The notes under the pieces: generated by a model | The model's input: the letters and a program-made list of their open reading frames with translations, nothing else | The model's database searches: none | Told to the model about the DNA's origin: nothing | Program-made: the position numbers and the translations under genes | DNA from: Paenibacillus auburnensis | GTDB lineage: Bacteria > Bacillota > Bacilli > Paenibacillales > Paenibacillaceae | Assembly: GCF_927798115.1 (NCBI RefSeq) | Contig: NZ_CAKMMG010000013.1 | Location: 1 to 64,000 of the forward strand | Direction of reading: 5' to 3' | DNA length: 64,000 bases | In this document: positions 52,825 through 60,695 of the stretch, in pieces | Layout of the letters: the number at the start of each line of letters is the position of its first letter | Position numbering within the stretch: the first letter of the stretch is position 1

Positions 52825-52865
52825 TTATCCGGCACTCCTGCACGCTGCGGCCTGATGCCCTAAAC

Positions 52866-53204
52866 TTACGTCCTGCCTGCAGGCCCGCCAAACACTTCCC
52901 CTTCCTCCAACCCGTCCACAAAACGCTGCAGCCAGCTGTAATAATCCATCGCATGCTGCAGCTTGTCGAGGTCTCTGCGGCAGGACTTGCGCTCTTCCTC
53001 CGGAGTATCTCCGGCTTGAATCAACGATTCCAGCTCAGGCACCGCCGTTCCCATCGCGTCCTGCATTACGTCAATCTCCCGCTGCAGCTTCAAGGTGAAG
53101 AAGTTCCTGAACGCCTGGAAAAAGTCCGTCTCCGCCGCATACAGGGGCATGACTGCACAATCGAAAACACTGAAATCTGCAGCAACGATGTTAAGCTGCT
53201 CCAT
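52866..53204 (-). CDS. Hypothetical small helical protein
   Basis: 112 residues, predicted mostly helical (AETDFFQAFRNFFTLKLQRE, EERKSCRRDLDKLQHAMDYY). I do not recognise it. The ribosome site before ATG 53204 is weak (GGTAGG, too distant), and a start at the internal Met near 53150 is possible. An overlapping open frame to 53311 looks protein-like upstream of it, so the gene may be a frameshifted remainder of something longer. Ends about 40 bases from the 51-bp repeat array. Confidence 0.4.
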   Translation of the reverse strand: MEQLNIVAADFSVFDCAVMPLYAAETDFFQAFRNFFTLKLQREIDVMQDAMGTAVPELESLIQAGDTPEEERKSCRRDLDKLQHAMDYYSWLQRFVDGLEEGEVFGGPAGRT

Positions 53205-53342
53205 CTACGGTATAACCTACCGCTGGAATCGGGATAGCGCACCGTGGCTACTGACGAACTGTCTAAGCGGATTAGCCCGTTAATTATGGATGGGATATCC
53301 TCCTTGCACACCTGATAATCTCAGGAGGGCTTCACAAAAATT

Positions 53343-53369
53343 AGAGGCTCTCCCCATGGGAAAGCCTCT
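53343..53369 (-). terminator. Terminator of the methionine-type ABC operon
   Basis: AGAGGCT (53343-53349) and AGCCTCT (53363-53369) with an inner CCC/GGG extension; a short U-rich tail follows on the minus strand. Located 14 bases beyond the binding-protein stop. Confidence 0.65.
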
Positions 53370-53383
53370 TTACATATTATCTT

Positions 53384-54226
53384 TTACTTAAAAGCAGGCA
53401 GTGCAATCTCCGCATAATTATCTTCCAGGAATTTCTTCACTTCCGGGCCGCTGATGCGCTTCGCCAGCTTCTGGATGGCATCGGAATCCTTATTGTCTTC
53501 ACGGGCTACCAGGGTGATGGTGAACTCAGAATCTTCGCCTTCTGTAATGAGCGCATCCTTCTTCGGTGTCAGACCGAGCGGGCTGGCATAAGCAGGAGTC
53601 ATCGCGACCAGATCACCGTCATCCATCATCCGGGCCAACATCAGCAGATCGACTTCCTCGAACTTGAAGTTTTTAGGGTTTTCTGTGATATCAGCCTGTG
53701 TCGCTTTGATGCCTACCCCATCCTTAAGCTTGATCAGACCGGCATTAGCGAACATTTGCAGCGAACGTCCGATGTTCGACGGGTCATTGGCCATGACCAG
53801 CTTCGCGCCTTCCGGCAGCTCTTCGATCGTCTTGTACTTTTTGGAATAACCGCCGTAGATAGCGTCATAGACCGGCTGGACCCCTACCAGCTTCGAGCCT
53901 TTGCTTGCATTGAACTGCTCCATATAGGGAAGGTGCTGGAAGAAGTTCGCATCGACTTCCTTGTTCGCCAGCGCTTCATTCGGCTGCACATTGTCGGACA
54001 GCACAACGATCTCCATATCCACTCCGTCTTCCAGAAGCAGCGGTTTTACAATATCAAGAATCTCTGTCATCGGAGGGATCAAAGTCGCTACTTTGATCTT
54101 TACAGGTTCTGTTGCTGTGGCTGCCGGCGCCTCGGCATTCTCCTTATTGCTGTTATTGCTGTTGTTTCCACAAGCAGCGACAATCAGTACGAGCAGCATA
54201 AGCATAGCTATCATTGATTTTTTCAT
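53384..54226 (-). CDS. metQ: MetQ/NlpA-family substrate-binding lipoprotein
   Basis: 280 residues. Signal peptide MKKSMIAMLMLLVLIVAAC with lipobox VAAC; the mature part carries VKIKVATLIPPMTEILDIVK and ANFFQHLPYMEQFN, typical of NlpA (methionine) receptors. Start at 54226; the ribosome site upstream is only a G-run at poor distance. Last gene of metN-metI-metQ. Ligand is probably methionine, but NlpA homologs vary. Confidence 0.92.
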   Translation of the reverse strand: MKKSMIAMLMLLVLIVAACGNNSNNSNKENAEAPAATATEPVKIKVATLIPPMTEILDIVKPLLLEDGVDMEIVVLSDNVQPNEALANKEVDANFFQHLPYMEQFNASKGSKLVGVQPVYDAIYGGYSKKYKTIEELPEGAKLVMANDPSNIGRSLQMFANAGLIKLKDGVGIKATQADITENPKNFKFEEVDLLMLARMMDDGDLVAMTPAYASPLGLTPKKDALITEGEDSEFTITLVAREDNKDSDAIQKLAKRISGPEVKKFLEDNYAEIALPAFK

Positions 54227-54297
54227 AATTTGAAGATAACCCCCCGTGTATTGTATATATTCTCTGTTATTGCGGTCATACAAAGCTTAATGTTCCG

Positions 54298-54960
54298 TCA
54301 GCGTTTATCCAGCAGTCTTGCTGCCGTACTTCCGGTGAACTGGATGATCTGCACCAGAACGATCATGACAACGATGGCATAGGCCATCACTTCCGTCTCA
54401 AACCGCTGGTATCCGTAACGGATAGCGAAATCGCCAACCCCGCCCCCACCGACAACCCCCATAACTGTAGAAAAGGAAATGAAGCTGATCGTTGAGGCCG
54501 TAAGTCCAAGCACCAGCCCTGAACGGGCTTCTTTATACAGGAACTTAAAAATCAGCTCAAACTTGGATGCCCCCATGGAGAGGGCCGCTTCAATCGTGCC
54601 TTTGGGCACCTCCAGCAATGACTGTTCCACAAGCCGCGAGTAGTAGGCTACGGCGACAACAGACAGCGGCACAGTAGCCGCTACCGTACCAATCGCAGTC
54701 CCTACAAGGAAGCGGGTTACCGGAATCAGCGCCACGACAAGCAGCAGGAACGGGAACGAACGGATGATATTGACGATGCTGTTCAGCGTCAGCGACAGAC
54801 TCCGGTTCTCATACAGCTGGCCTTTGCGGCAAAAATACAAGAGCGTCCCCAGCGGCAGCCCCAGCAGCACCGCCGCACCCACAGAAATGCCGACCATCAC
54901 GAAGGTTTCCCCGATGGACTGCCACATCTGCTCCTGGTATTTCAGCATACTATCCCACAT
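54298..54960 (-). CDS. metI: MetI-family ABC permease
   Basis: 220 residues, about five membrane spans; the EAA-type cytosolic loop LEVPKGTIEAALSMGASKFELI and the conserved GVVGGGGVGDFAIRYGYQRF C-terminal signature identify the MetI family. Start at 54960 (GGTGAAGACC upstream) overlaps the end of metN by 11 bases; the longer reading from 55032 is in metN coding sequence. Confidence 0.94.
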   Translation of the reverse strand: MWDSMLKYQEQMWQSIGETFVMVGISVGAAVLLGLPLGTLLYFCRKGQLYENRSLSLTLNSIVNIIRSFPFLLLVVALIPVTRFLVGTAIGTVAATVPLSVVAVAYYSRLVEQSLLEVPKGTIEAALSMGASKFELIFKFLYKEARSGLVLGLTASTISFISFSTVMGVVGGGGVGDFAIRYGYQRFETEVMAYAIVVMIVLVQIIQFTGSTAARLLDKR

Positions 54961-55720
54961 GGTCTTCACCTGCCTTGCCGGTAATCTGCTGGCGGTATGA
55001 ACCGGAGTGACCCGCCGGAGGAAGAAATTCATGCTCCTCGCGTGAGAAGGAATCTACTATCTCCCCGTCCTTCATCACAGAAACCTCGTTGCAGATGCTG
55101 CGGACCACATCCAGCTCATGAGTCACGATGACAATGGTTACACCAAGCGCAGCATTGATATCCTTCAGCACACCAAGGATATCCGCCGTAGTTCCCGGAT
55201 CGAGCGCGGAGGTCGGCTCATCGCACAGCAGCAGCTGCGGGCTGTTCGCCAGCGCGCGGGCAATCGCTACCCGCTGCCGCTGTCCGCCGCTGAGCTGTGC
55301 AGGGTATTGCTGCGCTTTATCGGCCAGGCCGACGTAATCTAGAACCTCGGCTACCCGCTTCAGCCGCTCTTCCCTCTTCACCCCGGCCAGCTCCAGCGGA
55401 ATCGCAACATTACAGCTGACCGTGGCATTGCCGACAAGATTGAAATGCTGGAAGATCATGCCGATCTTCTGCCGCTCCCGGCGCAGCTGTTTCTCCGGCA
55501 ATGCTGTCAGCTCCTTGCCGCCTACGGTTACAGTCCCCTTATCGGGACGCTCCAGCAGATTCATCAGGCGAAGCAGTGTGGACTTACCGGCCCCGCTTGC
55601 GCCGATAATGCCGTGAATTGAAGCGGACTTAACCTCAAGTGAAACCTGGCGGACCGCCGGATAGGTGCCATTTTTCAGTTCGAAGCTCTTGCTTACTCCA
55701 CTCAGCGTAAGGATAGTAAT
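54950..55720 (-). CDS. metN: MetN-type ABC ATPase, apparent non-ATG/GTG/TTG start, no NIL domain
   Basis: Walker A GASGAGKST, signature LSGGQRQR, Walker B LLLCDEPTSALDPGT and H-loop VTHELD are all present. The first canonical start in frame (ATG 55564) falls after Walker A and cannot be right. Upstream the frame is open from TAA near 55746 with no ATG, GTG or TTG; ATT at 55720, preceded by GGAG at 8 bases, gives the expected opening ITILTLSGVSKSF. CTG at 55705 is an alternative. 256 residues instead of about 340: the C-terminal NIL/ACT regulatory domain is absent. Confidence 0.85.
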   Translation of the reverse strand: MTILTLSGVSKSFELKNGTYPAVRQVSLEVKSASIHGIIGASGAGKSTLLRLMNLLERPDKGTVTVGGKELTALPEKQLRRERQKIGMIFQHFNLVGNATVSCNVAIPLELAGVKREERLKRVAEVLDYVGLADKAQQYPAQLSGGQRQRVAIARALANSPQLLLCDEPTSALDPGTTADILGVLKDINAALGVTIVIVTHELDVVRSICNEVSVMKDGEIVDSFSREEHEFLPPAGHSGSYRQQITGKAGEDHVG

Positions 55721-55937
55721 TCCCCCCTCTCCGGACTGCCTTGATTAAAGCCTGTTGACCCCGTGGAGTGTATTACAATTATTTAAAATCTGTTTCATTA
55801 AAAATCTCTTTAAATAATAAGGTATTTCCATCGCTGTGTCATCATTTTTTTTGAAAATGATATATCAGTGATAGCATAGAATTCGTCTATCTCTAAGCAT
55901 GCGCGTCTGCTGTTATAATTATCCTGTATTTCTGCAA

Positions 55938-55977
55938 AGAAGCCCCGGCAGCCATTGTACAGGCTGCCGGGGCTTCT
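55938..55977 (-). terminator. Terminator of the xylan operon
   Basis: Perfect 16-base arms AGAAGCCCCGGCAGCC (55938-55953) and GGCTGCCGGGGCTTCT (55962-55977). It lies 30 bases beyond the GH10 stop. The gap 55721-55937 holds the metN promoter region; I see no SAM riboswitch in it. Confidence 0.85.
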
Positions 55978-56006
55978 ATAATTCCTTAATCTAATAAGGC
56001 AAAGAC

Positions 56007-57020
56007 TTAAGAGTTCCGTACTACAATCCGGTTGAACGCAGGCTTCGGATGATACTGCGCATCAAACAGAAACGGCCAATTCTTCCGCCCCCGCACCGGG
56101 AAATCATCCAGCCACGTGTAATCATCGGCCGCTCCCCAGAAAGTAACCGAGGATATCACTTCCCGGTATTCTTTAAGCAGCCGGAATATGACATCATAAC
56201 GCTCTGCCTGTAGTTCAAGCAGCTCAGACGGCGGACTCTTCAGATCCGTCCGCTTGTCCTCGAAGCGGAAGAGTGACATATCCAGCTCCGTCAGCTGCAG
56301 CTGCAGCCCGAGTGATGCGTATTTCTCAATCGCTGCGCGGATATCATCAAGTGCCGGATCATATAAATTCCAGTGTGCCTGCAGGCCGATGCCATGCACC
56401 GGCACTCCTTGCGCCAGCAGTGATTTCAGCAGAGTATAGATCTTATCACATTTAAGCGGGTTCGATTCATTGTAGTCGTTGTAGAACAACAATGCGTTAG
56501 GGTCGGCTTCATGAGCATATTCAAACGCCTTGGCGATGAAATCCGGTCCGGCAATATCCAGCCACTTGGAAGGGCGCAGTAGCTCCGCGCCTTCATCTGC
56601 GATCACCTCGTTGACCACATCCCAGGCGTAGATATCATTCTTGTAACGCCCGACTACGGTGTCGATATGCGACTTCAAGCGGACCAGCAGAAGCTCCTTG
56701 CTTGCAGGAGCGCCAGCGTCACCGGTAAACAGCCAATCGCTTGTCTGGTTATGCCATACCAGCGTGTGGCCGCGCATCGCCAGCCCATGCTTCCGGGCAA
56801 AAGCGGCCAGCTCATCCGCTTTGCCAAAGCTGTATATTCCCTCCTGCGGATGCAGGCTCTCAAACTTCATCTCGTTCTCTGCAGTTATGCTGTTGAAATG
56901 ATAGGCGAGCAGCTGCTCCTGCGACTGGATCGTCCACGGATTTACCGCTGCGCCTATCCTGAAATCGTCAGCGAACACTGTCTTCAGCGCAGGCTCGGTA
57001 AAGCTGTTAATGCCTCTCAT
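56007..57020 (-). CDS. xynA2: Intracellular endo-1,4-beta-xylanase, GH10
   Basis: 337 residues, no signal peptide. The acid/base Glu is in WDVVNEVIADEG and the nucleophile Glu in QLTELDMSLF; RGHTLVWHNQTSDWL is the usual GH10 signature. Cleaves imported xylo- or aldouronate-type oligosaccharides in the cytoplasm. Start at 57020 chosen for AGGAGGGGCATTC; the earlier ATG at 57050 overlaps that site. Last gene of the operon, corresponding to xynA2 of Paenibacillus aldouronate operons. Confidence 0.95.
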   Translation of the reverse strand: MRGINSFTEPALKTVFADDFRIGAAVNPWTIQSQEQLLAYHFNSITAENEMKFESLHPQEGIYSFGKADELAAFARKHGLAMRGHTLVWHNQTSDWLFTGDAGAPASKELLLVRLKSHIDTVVGRYKNDIYAWDVVNEVIADEGAELLRPSKWLDIAGPDFIAKAFEYAHEADPNALLFYNDYNESNPLKCDKIYTLLKSLLAQGVPVHGIGLQAHWNLYDPALDDIRAAIEKYASLGLQLQLTELDMSLFRFEDKRTDLKSPPSELLELQAERYDVIFRLLKEYREVISSVTFWGAADDYTWLDDFPVRGRKNWPFLFDAQYHPKPAFNRIVVRNS

Positions 57021-57030
57021 GAATGCCCCT

Positions 57031-57049
57031 CCTAAAAGTTTTGTGAGCA
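57031..57049. repeat. Degenerate copy of the pre-RBS hairpin element
   Basis: CCTAAAAGTTTTG-TGAGCA, adjoining the xylanase ribosome site, resembles the element before liaF (CCTAAAAGTTTTGCGGAGCA at 42371) with a broken second arm. Confidence 0.55.
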
Positions 57050-57092
57050 TAATGCTTCCCTATTCGCTTCGTACAGGCTTCACCTGTGCTCC

Positions 57093-58634
57093 TCAAGCCC
57101 GGTAATCGAACCAGTCGAAATAAGCTGCAGCTTCAGCTGCCTTGCCATAACCTGCAGCATACAAGCCGATCACTACCCCGGTGAACCCGTTCCCTTCAAC
57201 CGCCTGCGGCGACAAAGCATAAGCTGAGCCGGCGGCAAGCCGGTTCCATTCTGTACCATTTAAGGAGTACAGCAAACGATATTCGTTATAATCGGCAGCA
57301 ATTTTGAGGAATACCCTGCCGGCTGTAACCGGAACTTCCGCCGCCAGCCGGGCTTGGCCTTTCACTGTCAAGCGGGCAAATACGGTGCTCCTCCCGCTGC
57401 TCTGCCTCATCCCGATCTCATAATGCGCCCGCTCGTTCATCCGGGCACAGATCCCGGCCTCGATTCCCTCCTCCTGGCTGCTCAGCTCCAGCAGGGTACT
57501 CCATTCACCGGCAACCTGCTGCTGCCTGAGGCCAGTGAAGGCTACTTGGCCGATATCGCTTAGTCCGGCTGATTGTCCCTTCAGTGCCAGCCAGCCGGGA
57601 CGTTCCCCGAGCGACCAGCTGCCCGCTGCCGGATTGCGCAGAAAGGTCAGGTCATACGGCAATATACTGTCGTCAAAATCATGTCTGCCGCTATCCAGAA
57701 CAGGCTCCGGCTCACTGTAAGGCAGACGCGGTACATTCATTTCCAGCTGGACCGTTCCGTCATTATTATCAATCATCGGCCAGCCGTCCGCAGTCCAGTG
57801 CACCGGGGCAAGGTAGGATTCCCGCCCCAGCACCCCATAGCCGTTTTCTCCCAGGCGCACCCCCAGAAAGACAGCCCACCAGCCGCCATCCGGTCCTTCG
57901 ATCAGATCGGCATGTCCCAGATACTGGATCGGATGATCGATATCCTTATGTGTCAGAATCGGCTCCAGGAGCCGTTCAAACGGTCCGTACGGGGATGTAC
58001 TCCGGCCGATAATCTCGCGGTGCTCCTTTGCCGTTCCGCCCGAAGCCGCCATAATATAATACAATCCGTTAATCTTGTACAAATGCGGCCCTTCCAGCCA
58101 TGGCCCGCCATCGCCGGTCCAGATAACCACCGGCTCGCTCAGCGCCTTACCGGTAGCAATATCAATCTCGTACTGGATGACATGGGAATCATAGTTTGCC
58201 CCCTGCTGGGCAGTCACATAGACTTTTCCGTCGTCGTCAAACATTAGTGAGGGGTCTATGCCCCCATAGGGAACTGTAATCGGATCAGACCAGGGTCCTG
58301 CCGGATCAGCGGCGGTAACATAGAAGTTGCCCCTGCCCCGCACATCCGTGGTAATCATGTAGAAGGTTCCCTCATGGTATCGGATGGTCGGCGCGTAAAT
58401 CCCGTCAGAGCTGGCGCAGCTGCTGATGTCCAGCTGGCTGATCCGGTCCAGCACATGGCCGATCTGCTTCCAGTGGATTAAATCCCGGCTGTGAAAAATC
58501 GGCACACCCGGAAAATACTCAAAGGAGCTGCAGACCAGATAGTAATCTTCCCCCACTCGGGTAATGCTCGGATCAGGATAAAAACCCGGAAGCACCGGGT
58601 TTGAGTAATGGATCGAAGAATGGCTCATGTTCAT
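57093..58634 (-). CDS. xynB: Beta-xylosidase / alpha-arabinofuranosidase, GH43
   Basis: 513 residues, cytoplasmic. An N-terminal five-bladed propeller opens with NPVLPGFYPDPSITRVGEDYY (catalytic Asp in YPDPS) and has the acid Glu in WLEGPHLYKINGLYYI; a C-terminal beta-sandwich (about 320-513) is the GH43_11/GH43-C type. Releases xylose (and possibly arabinose) from short oligosaccharides. ATG start at 58634 with AAAGGTT upstream. Between permease and GH10 genes. Confidence 0.95.
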   Translation of the reverse strand: MNMSHSSIHYSNPVLPGFYPDPSITRVGEDYYLVCSSFEYFPGVPIFHSRDLIHWKQIGHVLDRISQLDISSCASSDGIYAPTIRYHEGTFYMITTDVRGRGNFYVTAADPAGPWSDPITVPYGGIDPSLMFDDDGKVYVTAQQGANYDSHVIQYEIDIATGKALSEPVVIWTGDGGPWLEGPHLYKINGLYYIMAASGGTAKEHREIIGRSTSPYGPFERLLEPILTHKDIDHPIQYLGHADLIEGPDGGWWAVFLGVRLGENGYGVLGRESYLAPVHWTADGWPMIDNNDGTVQLEMNVPRLPYSEPEPVLDSGRHDFDDSILPYDLTFLRNPAAGSWSLGERPGWLALKGQSAGLSDIGQVAFTGLRQQQVAGEWSTLLELSSQEEGIEAGICARMNERAHYEIGMRQSSGRSTVFARLTVKGQARLAAEVPVTAGRVFLKIAADYNEYRLLYSLNGTEWNRLAAGSAYALSPQAVEGNGFTGVVIGLYAAGYGKAAEAAAYFDWFDYRA

Positions 58635-58670
58635 GCAGACAACCTTTCTGCAGCCCTAATTAAGGCTGTA

Positions 58671-59630
58671 TTATTCCTTAACACTACCTACATTCAGTCC
58701 TACTACGAAATACTTCTGCATGAACGGATACACGAGCAGGATCGGAACCGAGGCTACCACGGTAATAGCTGCCCGGATCGACAACGGAGTCACCAGCGCG
58801 CGGGCCGAATTCTGGTCCATCCCCACCCCGGCGGCAACGTTCGGATTGCTGTTGGAGTTCATCGTCGAGGACAACAGCTTCATCAGCTCATACTGCAGCG
58901 TACTCAGGTATTGTCTGGAAGAGGTATAGATAAACGCGTCGAACCAGGAATTCCATGCGCCTACAGCCACAAACAGGGCAATTGTAGCGAGTACCGGTTT
59001 GCATAACGGGAATACAACCTTCATAAAAATTCTGAAGTCGCCGGCGCCGTCGATTTTCGCTGACTCCAGCAGACTCTCCGGTATTGTGCCGATATACGTA
59101 CGGATTACAATCATATTAAATGCGCTGATCATGGACGGGAAAATGTATACCCAGAAGCTGTTAATCAGGTTAAGATCCTTGATCAGGAAGTAGCCCGGAA
59201 TCAGACCGGCGCTGAAATACATCGTCAGCACAAAAATCACAGTGATCGGCTGACGGAATACATATTCCCTCCGGCTTAGAGTATACGCGAGCATCGTGGT
59301 CAGAAAAATGTTAAGGATCGTAGATAGCACGGTCCGGGCCACGGAAATTAGGAATGCGTCGTAAATGGTGCCGGAGGCGAAGATCGCCTTGTAATTTTGC
59401 AGAGTCCAGGCTCTTGGCCATAAGTAGATGCCGCCGCGGATCGTATCATTGCCCGCGTTAAACGAAACGGCAATCGTATTGAGGAACGGATATAGGGTCA
59501 CAAGCACCAGGCAGATCATAAAAACCGTGTTGAAGGAGCCAAACAGTATCGGTTCAAGTTTGCCCGTGCCTAAGCTTTTTTTCATCGTTAAACCCGCTGT
59601 TTGCCGAGGGCTGATTTGTCGGTTATCCAT
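58671..59630 (-). CDS. ABC permease of xylo-oligosaccharide/aldouronate importer (LplC/YtcP type)
   Basis: 319 residues; an N-terminal cytosolic tail of about 30, six spans, the EAA loop PESLLESAKIDGAGDFRIFMKVVFPLCKP and C-terminal YFVVGLNVGSVKE, the signature ending of the LplC/YtcP group. Starts 3 bases after the LplB-type gene stop. Second permease of the system; a shared ATPase (MsmX-like) must be encoded elsewhere. Confidence 0.93.
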   Translation of the reverse strand: MDNRQISPRQTAGLTMKKSLGTGKLEPILFGSFNTVFMICLVLVTLYPFLNTIAVSFNAGNDTIRGGIYLWPRAWTLQNYKAIFASGTIYDAFLISVARTVLSTILNIFLTTMLAYTLSRREYVFRQPITVIFVLTMYFSAGLIPGYFLIKDLNLINSFWVYIFPSMISAFNMIVIRTYIGTIPESLLESAKIDGAGDFRIFMKVVFPLCKPVLATIALFVAVGAWNSWFDAFIYTSSRQYLSTLQYELMKLLSSTMNSNSNPNVAAGVGMDQNSARALVTPLSIRAAITVVASVPILLVYPFMQKYFVVGLNVGSVKE

Positions 59631-59632
59631 AA

Positions 59633-60604
59633 TTATAACAACCTCTCTTCCCCAAGCCGCTTCGAAATTCCGTTAGCCATAAGCAGCAATGTTACGCTGA
59701 CCACGGTTTTGAAAATCCCGCCGGCAGTCGCTAGTGAATAGTTACCTTGTGCAAGCCCGTATTTCAGTACAAAAATATCAATCGTTTCTGCCCAGTCCAC
59801 AACCAGCCCGTTGCCGAGCAGGTACTGCACTTCAAAGCCCGCCTCCAGCACATGTCCAATGGACATAATCATCAGAATAACGATCGTTGCTTTTATGCCT
59901 GGAAGGGTTACGAATCTCATTTTTTTGTAGCGGCTCGCGCCGTCGATTTCCGCGGCTTCATAAAGTGCAGGGTCTATGGAAGCAATGGCTGCCAGATAGA
60001 TAATCGTATTCCAGCCGACTTCCTTCCACACATGCGAAGCCCCGACAATGCCCCAGAAATATTTACCTTCACTGAGCCAGAGAATCGGCTCTTTAATCAG
60101 ATGCAGCTTCATCAGTACGATATTGACGATCCCGTCATTGATCGACAGCGAAGTGGCCACAATGCCGGTAACGATAATCCACGATAAGAAATGCGGCAGA
60201 TAGGAAATCGTCTGCACCGTTCTTTTCCAGAACATGTTCTTGATTTCATTGAGCAGCAGCGCAAGCACGATAGCAGTGACAAAACCGAGAATCAGGTTGA
60301 TCAGCCCCATCGCTACGGTATTGCGCAGTACCCTGATGAAGTTATCATCGGTAAACAGGAACTTGAATTGCTTAAATCCTACCCATTCCTGTTCGCTGAA
60401 GGACTTGGCCGGCTTATAATTCTGGAAAGCCATGGTCCAGCCCCATACAGGGACGTAGGCAAAAAGAATAATATAGAGCATTAACGGTACAGACATCCAA
60501 ATCAGCTGATTCTGGCTTTTCAAGAGAGACCAGGTAATTGGCTGCTTCTTCTTTTTTTTCTTGGGATGCCGGACGACGGTTTCTATTTCTAGGGTCTCAT
60601 CCAT
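59633..60604 (-). CDS. lplB: ABC permease (LplB type)
   Basis: 323 residues. Lys-rich N-terminus (HPKKKKKKQ), six spans, EAA region DPALYEAAEIDGASRYKKMRFVTLPGIK and the middle motif LSWIIVTGIVATSLSINDGIVN. These are typical of the LplB/YtcB permeases paired with LplA-type receptors. Ribosome site GGGGAG. Confidence 0.94.
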   Translation of the reverse strand: MDETLEIETVVRHPKKKKKKQPITWSLLKSQNQLIWMSVPLMLYIILFAYVPVWGWTMAFQNYKPAKSFSEQEWVGFKQFKFLFTDDNFIRVLRNTVAMGLINLILGFVTAIVLALLLNEIKNMFWKRTVQTISYLPHFLSWIIVTGIVATSLSINDGIVNIVLMKLHLIKEPILWLSEGKYFWGIVGASHVWKEVGWNTIIYLAAIASIDPALYEAAEIDGASRYKKMRFVTLPGIKATIVILMIMSIGHVLEAGFEVQYLLGNGLVVDWAETIDIFVLKYGLAQGNYSLATAGGIFKTVVSVTLLLMANGISKRLGEERLL

Positions 60605-60695
60605 AGTAGTTGTCTCCCCAATCCATCATTTTAATTTAGGAAGTGGAAGGCCGGAACCGGCCCTCCACCCTCTGACTCCGGAAGCTGATGCTCCG

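Noticed and set aside
52494..53237. Long plus-strand ORF of 247 codons across the 51-bp array
   Set aside because: It is open only because the repeat unit is a multiple of three and lacks stops in that frame; no ribosome site, and it runs antisense through the better-supported helical ORF.
55721..55937. Possible SAM (S-box) riboswitch upstream of the methionine-type operon
   Set aside because: I looked for the S-box core motifs on the minus strand and found none; the leader is short and AT-rich.
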